Shown here one piece after another: positions 35,470 to 44,998 of a DNA stretch of 64,000 nt (the stretch's first letter is position 1; each line of letters starts with the position of its first letter). The position numbers and the translations under genes are program-made. This DNA comes from an uncultured Clostridia bacterium (GTDB lineage: Bacteria; Bacillota; Clostridia; Christensenellales; Aristaeellaceae): assembly GCA_946414315.1 (NCBI GenBank), contig CAMKNZ010000008.1, positions 22,954-86,953 on the forward strand. Reading direction: 5' to 3'. The notes beneath the pieces were generated by a model, which was not told where the DNA came from, searched no databases, and saw only the letters and a list, made by a program, of their open reading frames with translations.

Positions 35470-35510
35470 AAACGATCGGTCTCCCATTTCGTATTTCCAC
35501 CGGGTGGAAA
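35460..35510 (+). promoter_or_regulatory. Two inverted repeats between the ftsL-like gene and murE
   Basis: GGGAGAC (35460-35466) pairs with GTCTCCC (35479-35485) over the stop codon, followed by ATTTCGTATTT, a weak terminator. Next, TTTCCACC-G-GGTGGAAA (35494-35510) is a perfect 8-bp inverted repeat of operator type; it contains GGTGGAAA, close to the MraZ-box-like repeats. Confidence 0.5.
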
Positions 35511-35574
35511 AGAAAGCTGATTTGTGGTAAGCTATTCAGGAGCTGAACCAACCTAAACGAAGAGGTGGACAGGC

Positions 35575-37041
35575 ATGAAACTGTGGGAATTACTGACGGA
35601 GCTCCCTTATGTTGAGGAGACCCGCGGAGATATGAATACGGAGATCCGGGAGCTGACATCCTCCAGCCGGGACAAGGCTGACGCAGGACTCTTCTTCTGC
35701 ATTGTCGGCGCCCGATTCGACGCACACGATTATGCGTGGGAAGCGGTGGAAAACGGCTGTGTCGCGCTGATTGTTGAGCACTTCGTCCAGATGAACGTTC
35801 CGCAGGTCCGCGTGAACAACGGCCGCGCTGCCATGGCCAGAATCGCAGAGGCGTTTTACGGCCATCCATCCCGCCAGATGCGCATGATCGGAATCACCGG
35901 GACCAAAGGGAAAACCACAACGACCTATCTGCTTCAGAGCATCTGTGAAAAAGCAGGGCTGAAATGCGGTATCATCGGCTCCACGGGCACCGTGGTGGAA
36001 GAGCAGCACCTGGACAGCAAGCTGACCACGCCGGATCCCATCGAACTGCAGAAGATGCTGCGCATGATGGCGGACGAAGGCGTCAAGGTCGTTTGCATGG
36101 AAGTATCTGCCCACGCGATCGACATGAACCGCCTGGACGGCATGAACTTCGAGGTCGGCTGCTATACAAACCTGAGCCAGGACCACCTGGATTATTTCTA
36201 CACCATGGAGCGGTACTTTGAGACCAAGAAGCAGTTCTTTACCAGCGGAATGGTGAAGAACGCCGCGATGAACGCCGACGACGAAACTTCCGAAAAACTG
36301 AAGAACGGGATAGGCTGCCCCTACATTACCTACGGAATCTGCGTGGATGCCGACGTGTTTGCGCGGGACATCGAGATCACCGAAGAAGGGGCCCGTTTCA
36401 ATGTGCAGCTGCACGGCATGAACCAGATCGCGATCCAGATGCGGATGACCGGCATGTTCAATGTTTACAACGCGCTGGCAGCAACGAGCTGCGCACTGAT
36501 CATGGGCATTACACCCGAAAAGATCAAGGCCGGACTGGAAGCGGTTACCCGGGTGCCGGGCCGGATCGAGGTCCTGCAGACAGGAACGCCCTACAAAGTC
36601 ATCCTGGACTACAGCCATTCACCGGACGCACTGGAGAACATCCTGAAAACTGTCCGCCAGTTTACGCGGAACCGGGTGATCGCCCTGTTCGGATGCGGCG
36701 GAGACCGGGACAAGGGCAAGCGTCCCATGATGGGCGAGATCGGCGGACGGCTGGCGGATTACTGCATCCTGACATCGGACAATCCCCGGACCGAGAACCC
36801 GATGGTTATCCTGGCCGCGATCGAAAAGGGCATCAAACCGACAGGCAAACCCTATGAAGTGATTGAAAACCGCCGGGAAGCAATCAACCGCGCGCTGCGG
36901 ATGGCAGAAGACGGAGACGTGATCGTGCTGGCAGGCAAGGGACATGAAACCTATCAGGAGATCATGGGAATCAAGCGGCCCTTCGATGAAAAAGTGATCG
37001 TCAGCGACCTGCTGCTGGAAATCCAGAAAGAGAAGGGATAA
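35575..37041 (+). CDS. murE: UDP-MurNAc-tripeptide synthetase, meso-diaminopimelate type
   Basis: 488 residues, Mur ligase. Order: N-terminal UDP-binding domain, central ATPase with GITGTKGKTTTTYLL, the carbamylated-Lys region, and C-terminal ligand domain. The DNPR motif (SDNPRTENP, near residue 402) is the meso-DAP recognition signature, so the enzyme adds meso-DAP to UDP-MurNAc-Ala-Glu and the wall is of DAP type. GKGHETYQ near the C-terminus is also typical. AGAGGTGG precedes ATG 35575. It is 105 bases after the ftsL-like gene. Confidence 0.96.
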   Translation: MKLWELLTELPYVEETRGDMNTEIRELTSSSRDKADAGLFFCIVGARFDAHDYAWEAVENGCVALIVEHFVQMNVPQVRVNNGRAAMARIAEAFYGHPSRQMRMIGITGTKGKTTTTYLLQSICEKAGLKCGIIGSTGTVVEEQHLDSKLTTPDPIELQKMLRMMADEGVKVVCMEVSAHAIDMNRLDGMNFEVGCYTNLSQDHLDYFYTMERYFETKKQFFTSGMVKNAAMNADDETSEKLKNGIGCPYITYGICVDADVFARDIEITEEGARFNVQLHGMNQIAIQMRMTGMFNVYNALAATSCALIMGITPEKIKAGLEAVTRVPGRIEVLQTGTPYKVILDYSHSPDALENILKTVRQFTRNRVIALFGCGGDRDKGKRPMMGEIGGRLADYCILTSDNPRTENPMVILAAIEKGIKPTGKPYEVIENRREAINRALRMAEDGDVIVLAGKGHETYQEIMGIKRPFDEKVIVSDLLLEIQKEKG

Positions 37042-37053
37042 GGGAGAGACAGT

Positions 37054-38073
37054 ATGTATAGGATGATCGGCGCAGCGCTGATCGCGCTGGCAGCAGCCCT
37101 CCTGATCGGCCCCAGGCTGATCCGCTACCTGAAGAAACTGCATTTCGGCCAGACGATCTATGAACTCGGCCCCAGCCACCAGCAAAAGCAGGGCACGCCT
37201 GTCATGGGCGGCCTGATGATGGCGGCGGGGATTCTGCTGGGCAGCCTGATCTGCCATCCCGGAAAGTGGGACGGTATCTGGGACTTTGTGTTCCCGCTGC
37301 TGCTCGTTTCTTTCCTGAGCATGGCTGTGGGTTTTGCAGACGACTATATCAAAGCTGTCAAAAAACGTCATGACGGACTGAGCCCGTGGCAGAAAATCGC
37401 CGGACAGGTGATTGTGTCACTGGGCTTCAGCTTATACTGCTATTATTCTCCCCGGGTCGGAAGCGCCATCCGGATCCCGTTCACGGGAGCGGAATGGGAC
37501 CTGGGTATTTTCTATATTCCGCTGATGACGCTGCTGGTGATCTTTATCGTGAACAGCAGCAACCTTCAGGACGGGCTGGACGGCCTGCTCGGTACCGTTA
37601 CCGCCATCAGTTCATCGGCATGGGCCGTGATCTGTATGATCCTGGTTGTGGTTTCCGAGCTGACCGGCAGGGAGAACCCTGCGAGCGGTACGGCTACCAT
37701 CGGCGTTTTCGCCATGAGCATGGCCGGAGGCTGCATCGGATTTCTCCGGTTTAACCGGTACCCGGCAAAAACCTTCATGGGCGATACCGGCAGCATGCTG
37801 CTGGGCGGCGGAACGGTCGCCATGGCGATGCTGCTCAGAATGCCGCTGCTTCTGCTGCTGATCTTCTTTACACCGATCATGAGCAGCGTGAGCGTAATCC
37901 TGCAGCGGTACTACTATAAACTGACCCATGGCAAACGCATCTTCCTGATGAGTCCGATTCACCATCATTTTGAAAAGAAAGGCTATACAGAGACACAGAT
38001 CGTAAGCATGTACGCCGGGATCACCCTGCTGCTGAGCCTGATCGCCGTGCTCGGCGTATGCCAGTCGATCTAA
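37054..38073 (+). CDS. mraY: Phospho-N-acetylmuramoyl-pentapeptide transferase
   Basis: 339 residues, about ten transmembrane helices. MraY links phospho-MurNAc-pentapeptide to undecaprenyl phosphate to give lipid I. Catalytic and signature motifs are visible: GFADDYIKAVKKR (the DD pair), NSSNLQDGLDGL, FMGDTGSMLLGG and SPIHHHFEKKG, the last being MraY-specific and excluding WecA/TagO. It sits 12 bases after murE with AGGGAGAG upstream. Confidence 0.97.
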   Translation: MYRMIGAALIALAAALLIGPRLIRYLKKLHFGQTIYELGPSHQQKQGTPVMGGLMMAAGILLGSLICHPGKWDGIWDFVFPLLLVSFLSMAVGFADDYIKAVKKRHDGLSPWQKIAGQVIVSLGFSLYCYYSPRVGSAIRIPFTGAEWDLGIFYIPLMTLLVIFIVNSSNLQDGLDGLLGTVTAISSSAWAVICMILVVVSELTGRENPASGTATIGVFAMSMAGGCIGFLRFNRYPAKTFMGDTGSMLLGGGTVAMAMLLRMPLLLLLIFFTPIMSSVSVILQRYYYKLTHGKRIFLMSPIHHHFEKKGYTETQIVSMYAGITLLLSLIAVLGVCQSI

Positions 38074-38085
38074 GGAGCAAGGAAT

Positions 38086-39447
38086 ATGGATTTTGAAAAG
38101 AAGAAAGTGCTGGTTGTCGGTATGGCCCGGAGCGGCGTCGCTGCGGCGCAGCTGCTGCGTGCGGCCGGGGCGGAAGTGACGGTCAACGATTCGAAGACGG
38201 AAGAAGAACTCGGACAGCAGCTGAAGCCGCTGGAAGGTCTGCAGGTAGAACGCAAATTCGGTTGCGGCGCCATGGAACTGCTGGAAGGAAAGGACTGCCT
38301 TGTGATTTCTCCGGGCATCCCCGACACGGTTCCCTTTGTTGTCAAGGCAAAGGAAAATGGCATCTATGTGATCGGCGAACTGGAACTGGCCGCTCAGCTT
38401 TCCCGGGGAACGCTGATTTCCGTTACCGGTACGAACGGCAAGACCACGACAGTTTCCCTGCTGGGGGAGATCTTTGCCAACAACGGGAAAGTGACTCATG
38501 TGGTGGGCAATATCGGATATCCTTTCTCGCTGGCTTCCCTGGTCAGCCGGAAAGAAGACGTGATCGTATGCGAAGTTTCCTCATTCCAGATGGAGACGGC
38601 GGATACGTTCCATCCGCATGTGGCGCTGCTGACGAACATTACAGAAGACCATCTGAACCGGCACGGTACGATGGAAGTCTATACCGCGCTGAAGATGCGG
38701 ATGTTCCGCAACCAGACCGCCTCCGACTATGCCGTGTTCAACGCGGACGATCCCGGACTGGACGGACTGAGCAAACAGGTCAAGAGCCATGTGCTCTTTT
38801 TCAGCCGGAAAAAGGAAGTCAAGGAAGGCGCTTTTGTCCGGGACGGACAGATCATGGTGCGGATCAACGGCAGCGAGAAAAAAATCTGCGCTACGGAAGA
38901 AGTGTTTATTCCGGGGCCTCACAACCTGGAGAACGCGCTGGGCGCTGTCTGCGTCGCGGCGGCAATGAATGTTCCCGTGCCGGTGATCCGGCACAGTCTG
39001 AAGACCTTCCGCGGCGTAGAACACCGGATCGAGACAGTGCGGGAGCTGAACGGCGTGGAGTATATCAACGACAGCAAGGGAACAAATGTCGATTCCACGA
39101 TCAAAGCGGTTCAGACCATGAGCCAGCCAACGGTGATTATCCTCGGCGGATATGACAAGCATACATCTTTCGATCCGCTTTCCAGGGAAATCATCAACAG
39201 CCCGATGATCCGCCACGCCGTGCTGATCGGTGAAACGGCCGGACTGATCCGCAACAGCCTGGAACGCGTTGGCTTCAACAACCTAACGGACGCCGGTTCC
39301 CTGCGGGAAGCGGTGGAAACTGCCAGATCGATCGCCGGTAAGGGCTGGTGCGTGCTGCTGAGCCCCGCCTGCGCAAGCTTTGATATGTTCAAGGACTATG
39401 AAGAACGCGGCCGGGTGTTTAAGCAAATCGTAAACGAACTGGATTAA
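38086..39447 (+). CDS. murD: UDP-MurNAc-L-alanine:D-glutamate ligase
   Basis: 453 residues, Mur ligase adding D-Glu to UDP-MurNAc-L-Ala. The N-terminal Rossmann part has VLVVGMARSGVAAAQLL; ATP-binding is VTGTNGKTTTVSLL; then HLNRHGTMEVY, INDSKGTNVDST, and the C-terminal LLSPACASFDMFKDYEERG typical of MurD. Twelve bases separate it from mraY. The next expected genes, ftsW and murG, are missing and ftsQ follows after 66 bases. Confidence 0.96.
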   Translation: MDFEKKKVLVVGMARSGVAAAQLLRAAGAEVTVNDSKTEEELGQQLKPLEGLQVERKFGCGAMELLEGKDCLVISPGIPDTVPFVVKAKENGIYVIGELELAAQLSRGTLISVTGTNGKTTTVSLLGEIFANNGKVTHVVGNIGYPFSLASLVSRKEDVIVCEVSSFQMETADTFHPHVALLTNITEDHLNRHGTMEVYTALKMRMFRNQTASDYAVFNADDPGLDGLSKQVKSHVLFFSRKKEVKEGAFVRDGQIMVRINGSEKKICATEEVFIPGPHNLENALGAVCVAAAMNVPVPVIRHSLKTFRGVEHRIETVRELNGVEYINDSKGTNVDSTIKAVQTMSQPTVIILGGYDKHTSFDPLSREIINSPMIRHAVLIGETAGLIRNSLERVGFNNLTDAGSLREAVETARSIAGKGWCVLLSPACASFDMFKDYEERGRVFKQIVNELD

Positions 39448-39513
39448 ACAGACCGAAGTCTATTTCTAAAGGTTGGTTTTTCAACGGATTACGGAGCAAG
39501 GGGAGAAACGCCG

Positions 39514-40536
39514 GTGGACGGACAGAACCAGGACTACAGGCCGCGGACCGCGGGGGAACGGAGGAACGCTTCCGGCCCTGACGGCGGCGTCCGTGACTGG
39601 CAGCGAAATACCTGGTTCGGGCCGGCACCGCTGAACAACAATCCTTTTGAAGAACCGGAAGATGCTCCTGAACTGAAAGAAATCCGTTCGGCGAACGTTA
39701 CCGAACACGCAGGCGATTTCTGGAATACCCCTGAAAAAAGCAATACAGGCCCGGTACCGTCCGGAAGGACCGCCGTAAACGAGAGCCGAAGCAGAGACAG
39801 GAGAATCAAAGCGCGCCCGCGCACGTTCCGCCTGATCGCCGGGGGCTTTGTTTTCATTGCTGCTTTGGTGCTGATCCTCCGGTTTGCGGTTTTCAGCGTC
39901 AAGGAGATCTATGTCAACGGAAATTCAACCGTTTCCGCAGAAGAAGTAATCCGCGCCAGCGGCATCCGCCGCGGCGACTACATCCTGTCTCTGAACGAAA
40001 AAACGGTCGAAGAGCGGATCACCTCCGATTACCGGCTGCAGTTCAGATATATGGCTACCCAGCTGCCGAGCACGGTGGTCATTTCCGTCCGGGAGCGGGA
40101 ACCCTGCTGCTGGCTGACTTATTGCGGCATCATGTATGTGATGGATAAAAACCGAATGGTGCTGTATGAATCAGAAAATCCGTCGGAACAGCCGCAGAAC
40201 CTGGTTGAAATCAAAGGGCTTGAAGTACGGTCCAATACGCTGGTAGGGCAGTATATCAACCTCGGGAGCGAAACCCAGCAGAGCATTTTCACCGAACTGT
40301 TCCTGGAAATGAAGGTGCTTGGCTGCACCGACCAGATCAAAGAGGCCGACATCAGCAATACCAGCTCGATCCTGCTCTTCACGAGGGACGGATACATTGC
40401 GGCACTCGGAGACAGAAACAATCTCCATGCCAAGCTGAGGAGCCTGTTGCTTGTCCAGGAAGAACTGAAACAGCAGAACTATTCCGGCGGAACGATCAGC
40501 GTGACCAATCCGGAAGCACCGATCTATACGCCGTAA
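39514..40536 (+). CDS. ftsQ: Cell division protein FtsQ/DivIB
   Basis: 340 residues, bitopic. A polar cytoplasmic segment (1-104, rich in Arg, Asn and Pro) is followed by a transmembrane helix (about 106-127), a POTRA domain (VKEIYVNGNSTVSAEEVIRA) and a beta domain (ATQLPSTVVISVREREP). The protein stabilises FtsL and FtsB and regulates septal synthase. The start is GTG 39514, with GGAGCAAGGGGAG upstream; no ATG fits the N-terminus. A coding gap of 160 bases with a strong promoter follows. Confidence 0.9.
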   Translation: MDGQNQDYRPRTAGERRNASGPDGGVRDWQRNTWFGPAPLNNNPFEEPEDAPELKEIRSANVTEHAGDFWNTPEKSNTGPVPSGRTAVNESRSRDRRIKARPRTFRLIAGGFVFIAALVLILRFAVFSVKEIYVNGNSTVSAEEVIRASGIRRGDYILSLNEKTVEERITSDYRLQFRYMATQLPSTVVISVREREPCCWLTYCGIMYVMDKNRMVLYESENPSEQPQNLVEIKGLEVRSNTLVGQYINLGSETQQSIFTELFLEMKVLGCTDQIKEADISNTSSILLFTRDGYIAALGDRNNLHAKLRSLLLVQEELKQQNYSGGTISVTNPEAPIYTP

Positions 40537-40571
40537 ATAAATTGTTACAAAAACAGCGAAAAAATGTAATA

Positions 40572-40616
40572 AAAGAGTTGAAAACTCTTGCAAAAAAAGC
40601 CTGAAGAGGGTATAAT
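40572..40616 (+). promoter_or_regulatory. Strong promoter of ftsA-ftsZ with inverted repeat at the -35 box
   Basis: TTGCAA (40588-40593), 17-base spacer, TATAAT (40611-40616). AAGAGTT-GAA-AACTCTT (40573-40589) overlaps the -35 box and is followed by A-residues; it could be an operator or the ftsQ transcript end. The leader to ftsA is about 75 bases. Confidence 0.85.
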
Positions 40617-40696
40617 TCTTTAAGGTGTGTATTATTTTGTAGTAACTGACCGCGATCTTTTGACAGGATCCGGAAAACAGGGGGCATGAGAAACCT

Positions 40697-41890
40697 ATGA
40701 AAACAACGGTTGCAGCCATTGATTTCGGTACGAGCAAGATTGTGACGCTCGTTGCTGAAAACAGCGGCAGCCAGCGCTGTGACATTACGGCCGCCGGCGT
40801 AACAAAGTATGACGGTTATCTCGAAGAAGGATGGAATAATCCCGGAATGCTGGATGAAGCGATCCGCCGCTCCATTGCGGACGCAGAAGAACAGTCCGGA
40901 AGCAAAATTAAAGAGATCAATGTTGGCGTTCCCGGTGCATTTACGCACGTTTACGCCACGAAGGTTACGGTTCCGCTGAAGGGGACCGATCCCAGGGTTA
41001 CCGCCTCCGACGTCAAAACAGCGTTCAGTATGGCGGCAGAAAACCTGGCCAACGTGCCCGGCGTTGTGGTTCACTCCAGCCCTGCCTGGTTCATGGTTGA
41101 CAGCGGGAAGAAGACCCTTGAGCCGGTAGGCATGAAGGGACGGGAAATGACCGCTTTCATCAGCTTCGCCGTCGGCAACCGGTTCTTTATTGACGACGTT
41201 ACAAACCGCATGGCGGATCTCGGAATCGTGGTAACCGGTTTCTATTCCACTTCGGCCGGCGAAGCCATGCTCTATCTGAGTGAACAGGAACGCGACCATA
41301 CGTCCGTCCTGATCGATATGGGCTATCTGAATACCGAGATTATCGGCGTTGAAGGCGACGCCATTATCTATCACAAGGTACTGGACGTGGGCGGCGGCGA
41401 CCTGTCCGTCGCACTGGCCGAAGAACTGGACATTTCCCTTGACGCTGCCGAAGATATCAAACGAAAGTTTGTCTACGGCATCGAAACCGCGGGAGAAACC
41501 TATGAAGTTCCCGGCGCTGACGGACAGAAGGGCACCGCTTTCACCCGCGAGCAGGTCAAGCCGATCCTCTGCAAGGCGCTGGATGAGATCTGCGCAAAGA
41601 TCAAAGAGGCGGTCGACGACGATTTCGGCGGACTGGGCAGCTGGTCCAACGTATTCCTGACCGGCGGCGGACTGAGCTTCAACCGCGGCGGCAAGGAATA
41701 CCTTGCCGGCCGGCTCGGACGTCCCGTACAGGAAACGCCACGCCGTACAACCAAGCTGAACAGCCACTGTTTCTCCAGCGCGCTCGGCCTGATGGACCTG
41801 ATCATCGATACGATCGAGCAGCAGCGTCAGCCGGCAGCCGGCGCAGGAGGAAAGATCAAAGACTTTTTCCGCAGTCTGTTGGGAGGTTAA
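40697..41890 (+). CDS. ftsA: Cell division protein FtsA
   Basis: 397 residues, actin-fold ATPase that tethers FtsZ to the membrane. Visible: phosphate-1 [16 protein letters not shown], the 1C/2A regions with [11 protein letters not shown], phosphate-2 [13 protein letters not shown], adenosine motif FLTGGGLSF, and the C-terminal amphipathic helix [14 protein letters not shown] used for membrane binding. It is shorter at the C-terminus than the enterobacterial protein. Four bases separate it from ftsZ, so both share the 40588 promoter. Confidence 0.94.
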   Translation: MKTTVAAIDFGTSKIVTLVAENSGSQRCDITAAGVTKYDGYLEEGWNNPGMLDEAIRRSIADAEEQSGSKIKEINVGVPGAFTHVYATKVTVPLKGTDPRVTASDVKTAFSMAAENLANVPGVVVHSSPAWFMVDSGKKTLEPVGMKGREMTAFISFAVGNRFFIDDVTNRMADLGIVVTGFYSTSAGEAMLYLSEQERDHTSVLIDMGYLNTEIIGVEGDAIIYHKVLDVGGGDLSVALAEELDISLDAAEDIKRKFVYGIETAGETYEVPGADGQKGTAFTREQVKPILCKALDEICAKIKEAVDDDFGGLGSWSNVFLTGGGLSFNRGGKEYLAGRLGRPVQETPRRTTKLNSHCFSSALGLMDLIIDTIEQQRQPAAGAGGKIKDFFRSLLGG

Positions 41891-41894
41891 GAAC

Positions 41895-43349
41895 ATGATT
41901 GAATTCCAGAATGAAGAACAGAGCACCTTTGCAACGATCAAGGTAGTCGGATGCGGCGGCGGCGGAAACAACGCCGTGAACCGCATGGTGGACGCCGGCC
42001 TGCGGGGCGTTGAATTCATTTCCGTCAATACGGACCGCCAGGCGCTGAGCCAGACGAACGCCCAGGTAAAGATCCAGATCGGCGAGAAGCTGACCAAGGG
42101 CCTGGGTGCCGGCGCGATTCCTGAGGTGGGCCGCCGTGCAGCTGAAGAAAGCAGGGAAGAGATCGCTTCCGCCCTGAAGGGCGCGGATCTGGTATTTATC
42201 ACCGCCGGCATGGGCGGCGGTACCGGCACGGGCGCTGCGCCGATCGTGGCAGAAATCGCCCGGGACCTGGGTACGCTGACGATTGCCGTTGTGACGAAAC
42301 CCTTCAATTTCGAAGGCAAACAGCGCATGAAGAACGCTGAGGCCGGCATAGCTGAGCTGAAGCAGCATGTGGATACGCTGGTTGTGATCCCCAATGACCG
42401 CCTGCTGCAGGTTGTCAACAAAGGGACGACCATGCTGGAAGCTTTCCGGATTGCCGATGACGTTCTGCGCCAGGGCATCCAGGGTATCAGCGACCTGATC
42501 GCGGTTCCCGCAATGATCAACCTGGATTTTGCTGACGTCAAGACGGTTATGGAATCCGGCGGCATGGCCCATATGGGTATCGGTATCGGAAGCGGCGAGA
42601 ACAAGCTGGTTGAAGCGGCCAAGAACGCGATCTCGTCTCCGCTGCTTGAGACGAATATTGACGGCGCCCGTGCTGTGCTGATCAACGTGACCGGCGGCGA
42701 GGACATCTCCATTGTGGATATCAATGAAGCAGCCAACCTGATCATGGAAGCCGCCGATCCGGATGCGAACATCATCTTCGGCGCCGGCATCGACGAGACG
42801 ATGAAGGACGAAGTCCGTATCACCGTGATCGCCACCGGCTTCGAAAAGACGCCGTTCCCGACCAAGGAACCTGCCCGCAAGCCTCGTGAGATCGAGCATG
42901 AACGGCTGTTCGGCTCTTTCGGCACCAGCTTTGCCAAGCCCGAAACTTCCACGATCAAGTCTGCTTTTGACGCGCCTGCCGCTGCTCCTGCGAGCCCCTT
43001 CTCCACCGGCAATACCGGAGAAGTGCCCACCTTCATGAGCAGCAGCCGTCCGAGCATGGGTGTTCCCGGCATGGTTAACACCGGTTCCTTCCAGACCGGA
43101 TTCAGCTATCAGCAGACCGCACCGCAGCAGCCCGCACAGGCGACACAGCCCTTCACGATGCCGGGCGCTGCTCAGGCACAGCCGAACCCGAATATCGGCA
43201 TGCAGCCTGCAGGATATACGCCGGTGTTCAACAGCAACGGCCAGGTGACCGGCCAGACCGGCAGCTTTGCTCCGGTTCCGCCGCAGAATCCCGCCATGGA
43301 AACAGATACGCACGGTGTTCCCGGGTTCCTGAAACGCAATAAAAAGTAA
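41895..43349 (+). CDS. ftsZ: Cell division protein FtsZ
   Basis: 484 residues, tubulin-like GTPase forming the Z-ring. The GTP-binding [15 protein letters not shown], tubulin signature [16 protein letters not shown], and T7-loop [10 protein letters not shown] are intact. After about residue 320 comes an unusually long linker of about 150 residues rich in Pro, Gln, Ala and Ser with TQ/AQ repeats, then the conserved C-terminal peptide [11 protein letters not shown] that binds FtsA. GGGAGG precedes the start. A strong terminator follows. Confidence 0.98.
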   Translation: MIEFQNEEQSTFATIKVVGCGGGGNNAVNRMVDAGLRGVEFISVNTDRQALSQTNAQVKIQIGEKLTKGLGAGAIPEVGRRAAEESREEIASALKGADLVFITAGMGGGTGTGAAPIVAEIARDLGTLTIAVVTKPFNFEGKQRMKNAEAGIAELKQHVDTLVVIPNDRLLQVVNKGTTMLEAFRIADDVLRQGIQGISDLIAVPAMINLDFADVKTVMESGGMAHMGIGIGSGENKLVEAAKNAISSPLLETNIDGARAVLINVTGGEDISIVDINEAANLIMEAADPDANIIFGAGIDETMKDEVRITVIATGFEKTPFPTKEPARKPREIEHERLFGSFGTSFAKPETSTIKSAFDAPAAAPASPFSTGNTGEVPTFMSSSRPSMGVPGMVNTGSFQTGFSYQQTAPQQPAQATQPFTMPGAAQAQPNPNIGMQPAGYTPVFNSNGQVTGQTGSFAPVPPQNPAMETDTHGVPGFLKRNKK

Positions 43350-43363
43350 TTCAAGTTTATGCA

Positions 43364-43393
43364 GGCGGCAGTCGGAAGACTGCCGCCTTTTTT
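43364..43393 (+). terminator. Terminator of ftsA-ftsZ
   Basis: Perfect 10-bp stem GGCGGCAGTC/GACTGCCGCC with GGAA loop and six T. It closes the division cluster. Confidence 0.96.
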
Positions 43394-43417
43394 ATGTGCC
43401 GGAAGAGAAAAGAAAAC

Positions 43418-43446
43418 TGGAAAAAAGGCCGCGGGTAGGATATAAT
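43418..43446 (+). promoter_or_regulatory. Candidate promoter of the solute-binding protein operon
   Basis: TATAAT (43441-43446) with a weak -35 TGGAAA (43418-43423) at 17-base spacing, about 40 bases before the start codon. Confidence 0.55.
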
Positions 43447-43484
43447 ATAATGTCAGAGTATATTTGTTTTCAGGAGGGAAGAGC

Positions 43485-44981
43485 ATGCGCAGAGGAGCGA
43501 TCTGGATCCTGGTATTTGTGATGCTGTTTTCCACAGCCTGCGCCGAGAGTACGCAGAAGGCACCCGATTTTCTGATGGAGGGATACGACGGAGGACTGAC
43601 CTACCGCGTATGGGAGACAAACCTCTTTTTTGAAAGGATGCAGGAAAAAACCGGCGTTTCCTTTCAGCTGCGCCAGTATTCGGACGAAACGGGCTGGGGA
43701 GAACGGAAGCAGGAGATACTGAACGGGACCGATCTGCCTGACGTGCTCTTCAAGGCGGAACTGAGCTCTTCCGAAGTAAGGGATCTCTATCAGGACGGAT
43801 ATATTATTGACCTGAAGCCTTACCTGGAAACTTATGCGCCGGATTTCTGGAAGATCCTGCAGGAAAACCCGGAATGGGAAAAAGCAATTACCATGGCCGA
43901 CGGGGCGATCCCGGCGCTGCCTGCAATCAATAAGCTTCAGAACAACGACGCCATGTGGATCAATACATCCTGGCTGAAAAAACTGAAACTGGAAATGCCG
44001 AAGACGGCGGAAGAACTGACAGAAGTGCTGCGTGCATTTAAAACAGGCGATCCGAACGGCAACCGTCAGCAGGACGAGATCCCGCTGGCGTTCCTGGGCA
44101 TGTGGGAACTGCGCTTCCTGGGGCATGCTTTCGGCATGATCGATAACGACTACTATGTGACGGCAAAAGACGGAACGGTCACTTCGTCACTGACTTCAGA
44201 TGAAAACCGGGCGTTCCTGACCTGGCTGCATCAGCTGTGGGAAGAGGGCCTGCTCGATCACGACGGCTTTTCGTATACAGACACCCTGCGCCAGATTACG
44301 GATGAAAAAAAGGATATCCCATACGGGATGATTATGACTGCCACCCCTCTGACGATCCTTCCGAGCACGGCACTGGAACAGTATTCCATGATGGAACCGC
44401 TGGTGTATAACGGTAAACAGATCTACCGTGACCTGACCGGCGACGTGATCCGCGGCACCTTTGCCATTACCAGCGCCTGCAAGGAGCCTGAAAAGCTCGT
44501 TGCCTGGGTGAATTACCTCTATACCGAAGAAGGAAACCGGCTGGCATATTACGGCGTAGAAGGAGAAGAATACGTCTGGAACGAAGACGGCCTGTGGGAG
44601 TGGAGCGATGCCATGGATACGGTGGCCGACGTGATCATTCCGACACATACCATCAGCGAAGGCGGCATCGCGCCGGGATATACGGACACGGCGTTCCAGA
44701 TGAAATACAGGGAAAAGAGCACCCGAGAGGCTGTCGAGGCGCTGACCGGCCTCAAACAGTTCAGCGTGTTCCCGTATCCGCCGGTGACGCTGGACGCGGA
44801 GACGGAAAAACGAGTGGCGGAGATCCAGGACGACCTCTCCCGGTACGCAGAGAAAACGATGGCCTGTTTCGTGGCAGGCGATATCGAGCTGACGGACGAG
44901 AACTGGGATACTTTCTGCAAAACACTTGAGGAAAAAGGCCTGCAGGAAATGATCGGCATCTGGCAGAACGCACTCAGATGA
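43485..44981 (+). CDS. Extracellular solute-binding protein (ABC family 1 type)
   Basis: 498 residues. A signal peptide (MRRGAIWILVFVMLFSTACA) has Cys near the end, but the lipobox STAC is not a good match, so lipidation is uncertain. The mature part has family 1 features: GLTYRVWETNLFFERMQEK, GTDLPDVLFKAELS, ALPAINKLQNNDAMWIN, DPNGNRQQDEIPLAFLG and ITSACKEPEKLVAW. Such proteins deliver oligosaccharides to ABC importers; no permease or ATPase gene is next to it. The galactokinase gene begins 17 bases downstream, which suggests sugar uptake (inference). ATG 43485 has CAGGAGGG upstream. Confidence 0.85.
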   Translation: MRRGAIWILVFVMLFSTACAESTQKAPDFLMEGYDGGLTYRVWETNLFFERMQEKTGVSFQLRQYSDETGWGERKQEILNGTDLPDVLFKAELSSSEVRDLYQDGYIIDLKPYLETYAPDFWKILQENPEWEKAITMADGAIPALPAINKLQNNDAMWINTSWLKKLKLEMPKTAEELTEVLRAFKTGDPNGNRQQDEIPLAFLGMWELRFLGHAFGMIDNDYYVTAKDGTVTSSLTSDENRAFLTWLHQLWEEGLLDHDGFSYTDTLRQITDEKKDIPYGMIMTATPLTILPSTALEQYSMMEPLVYNGKQIYRDLTGDVIRGTFAITSACKEPEKLVAWVNYLYTEEGNRLAYYGVEGEEYVWNEDGLWEWSDAMDTVADVIIPTHTISEGGIAPGYTDTAFQMKYREKSTREAVEALTGLKQFSVFPYPPVTLDAETEKRVAEIQDDLSRYAEKTMACFVAGDIELTDENWDTFCKTLEEKGLQEMIGIWQNALR

Positions 44982-44998
44982 AAACAGGAGGCGGTGTG

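Noticed and set aside
40496..43081. 861-codon open frame antisense to ftsA and ftsZ
   Set aside because: It is a shadow of two unmistakable genes and has no start signal or known domain.
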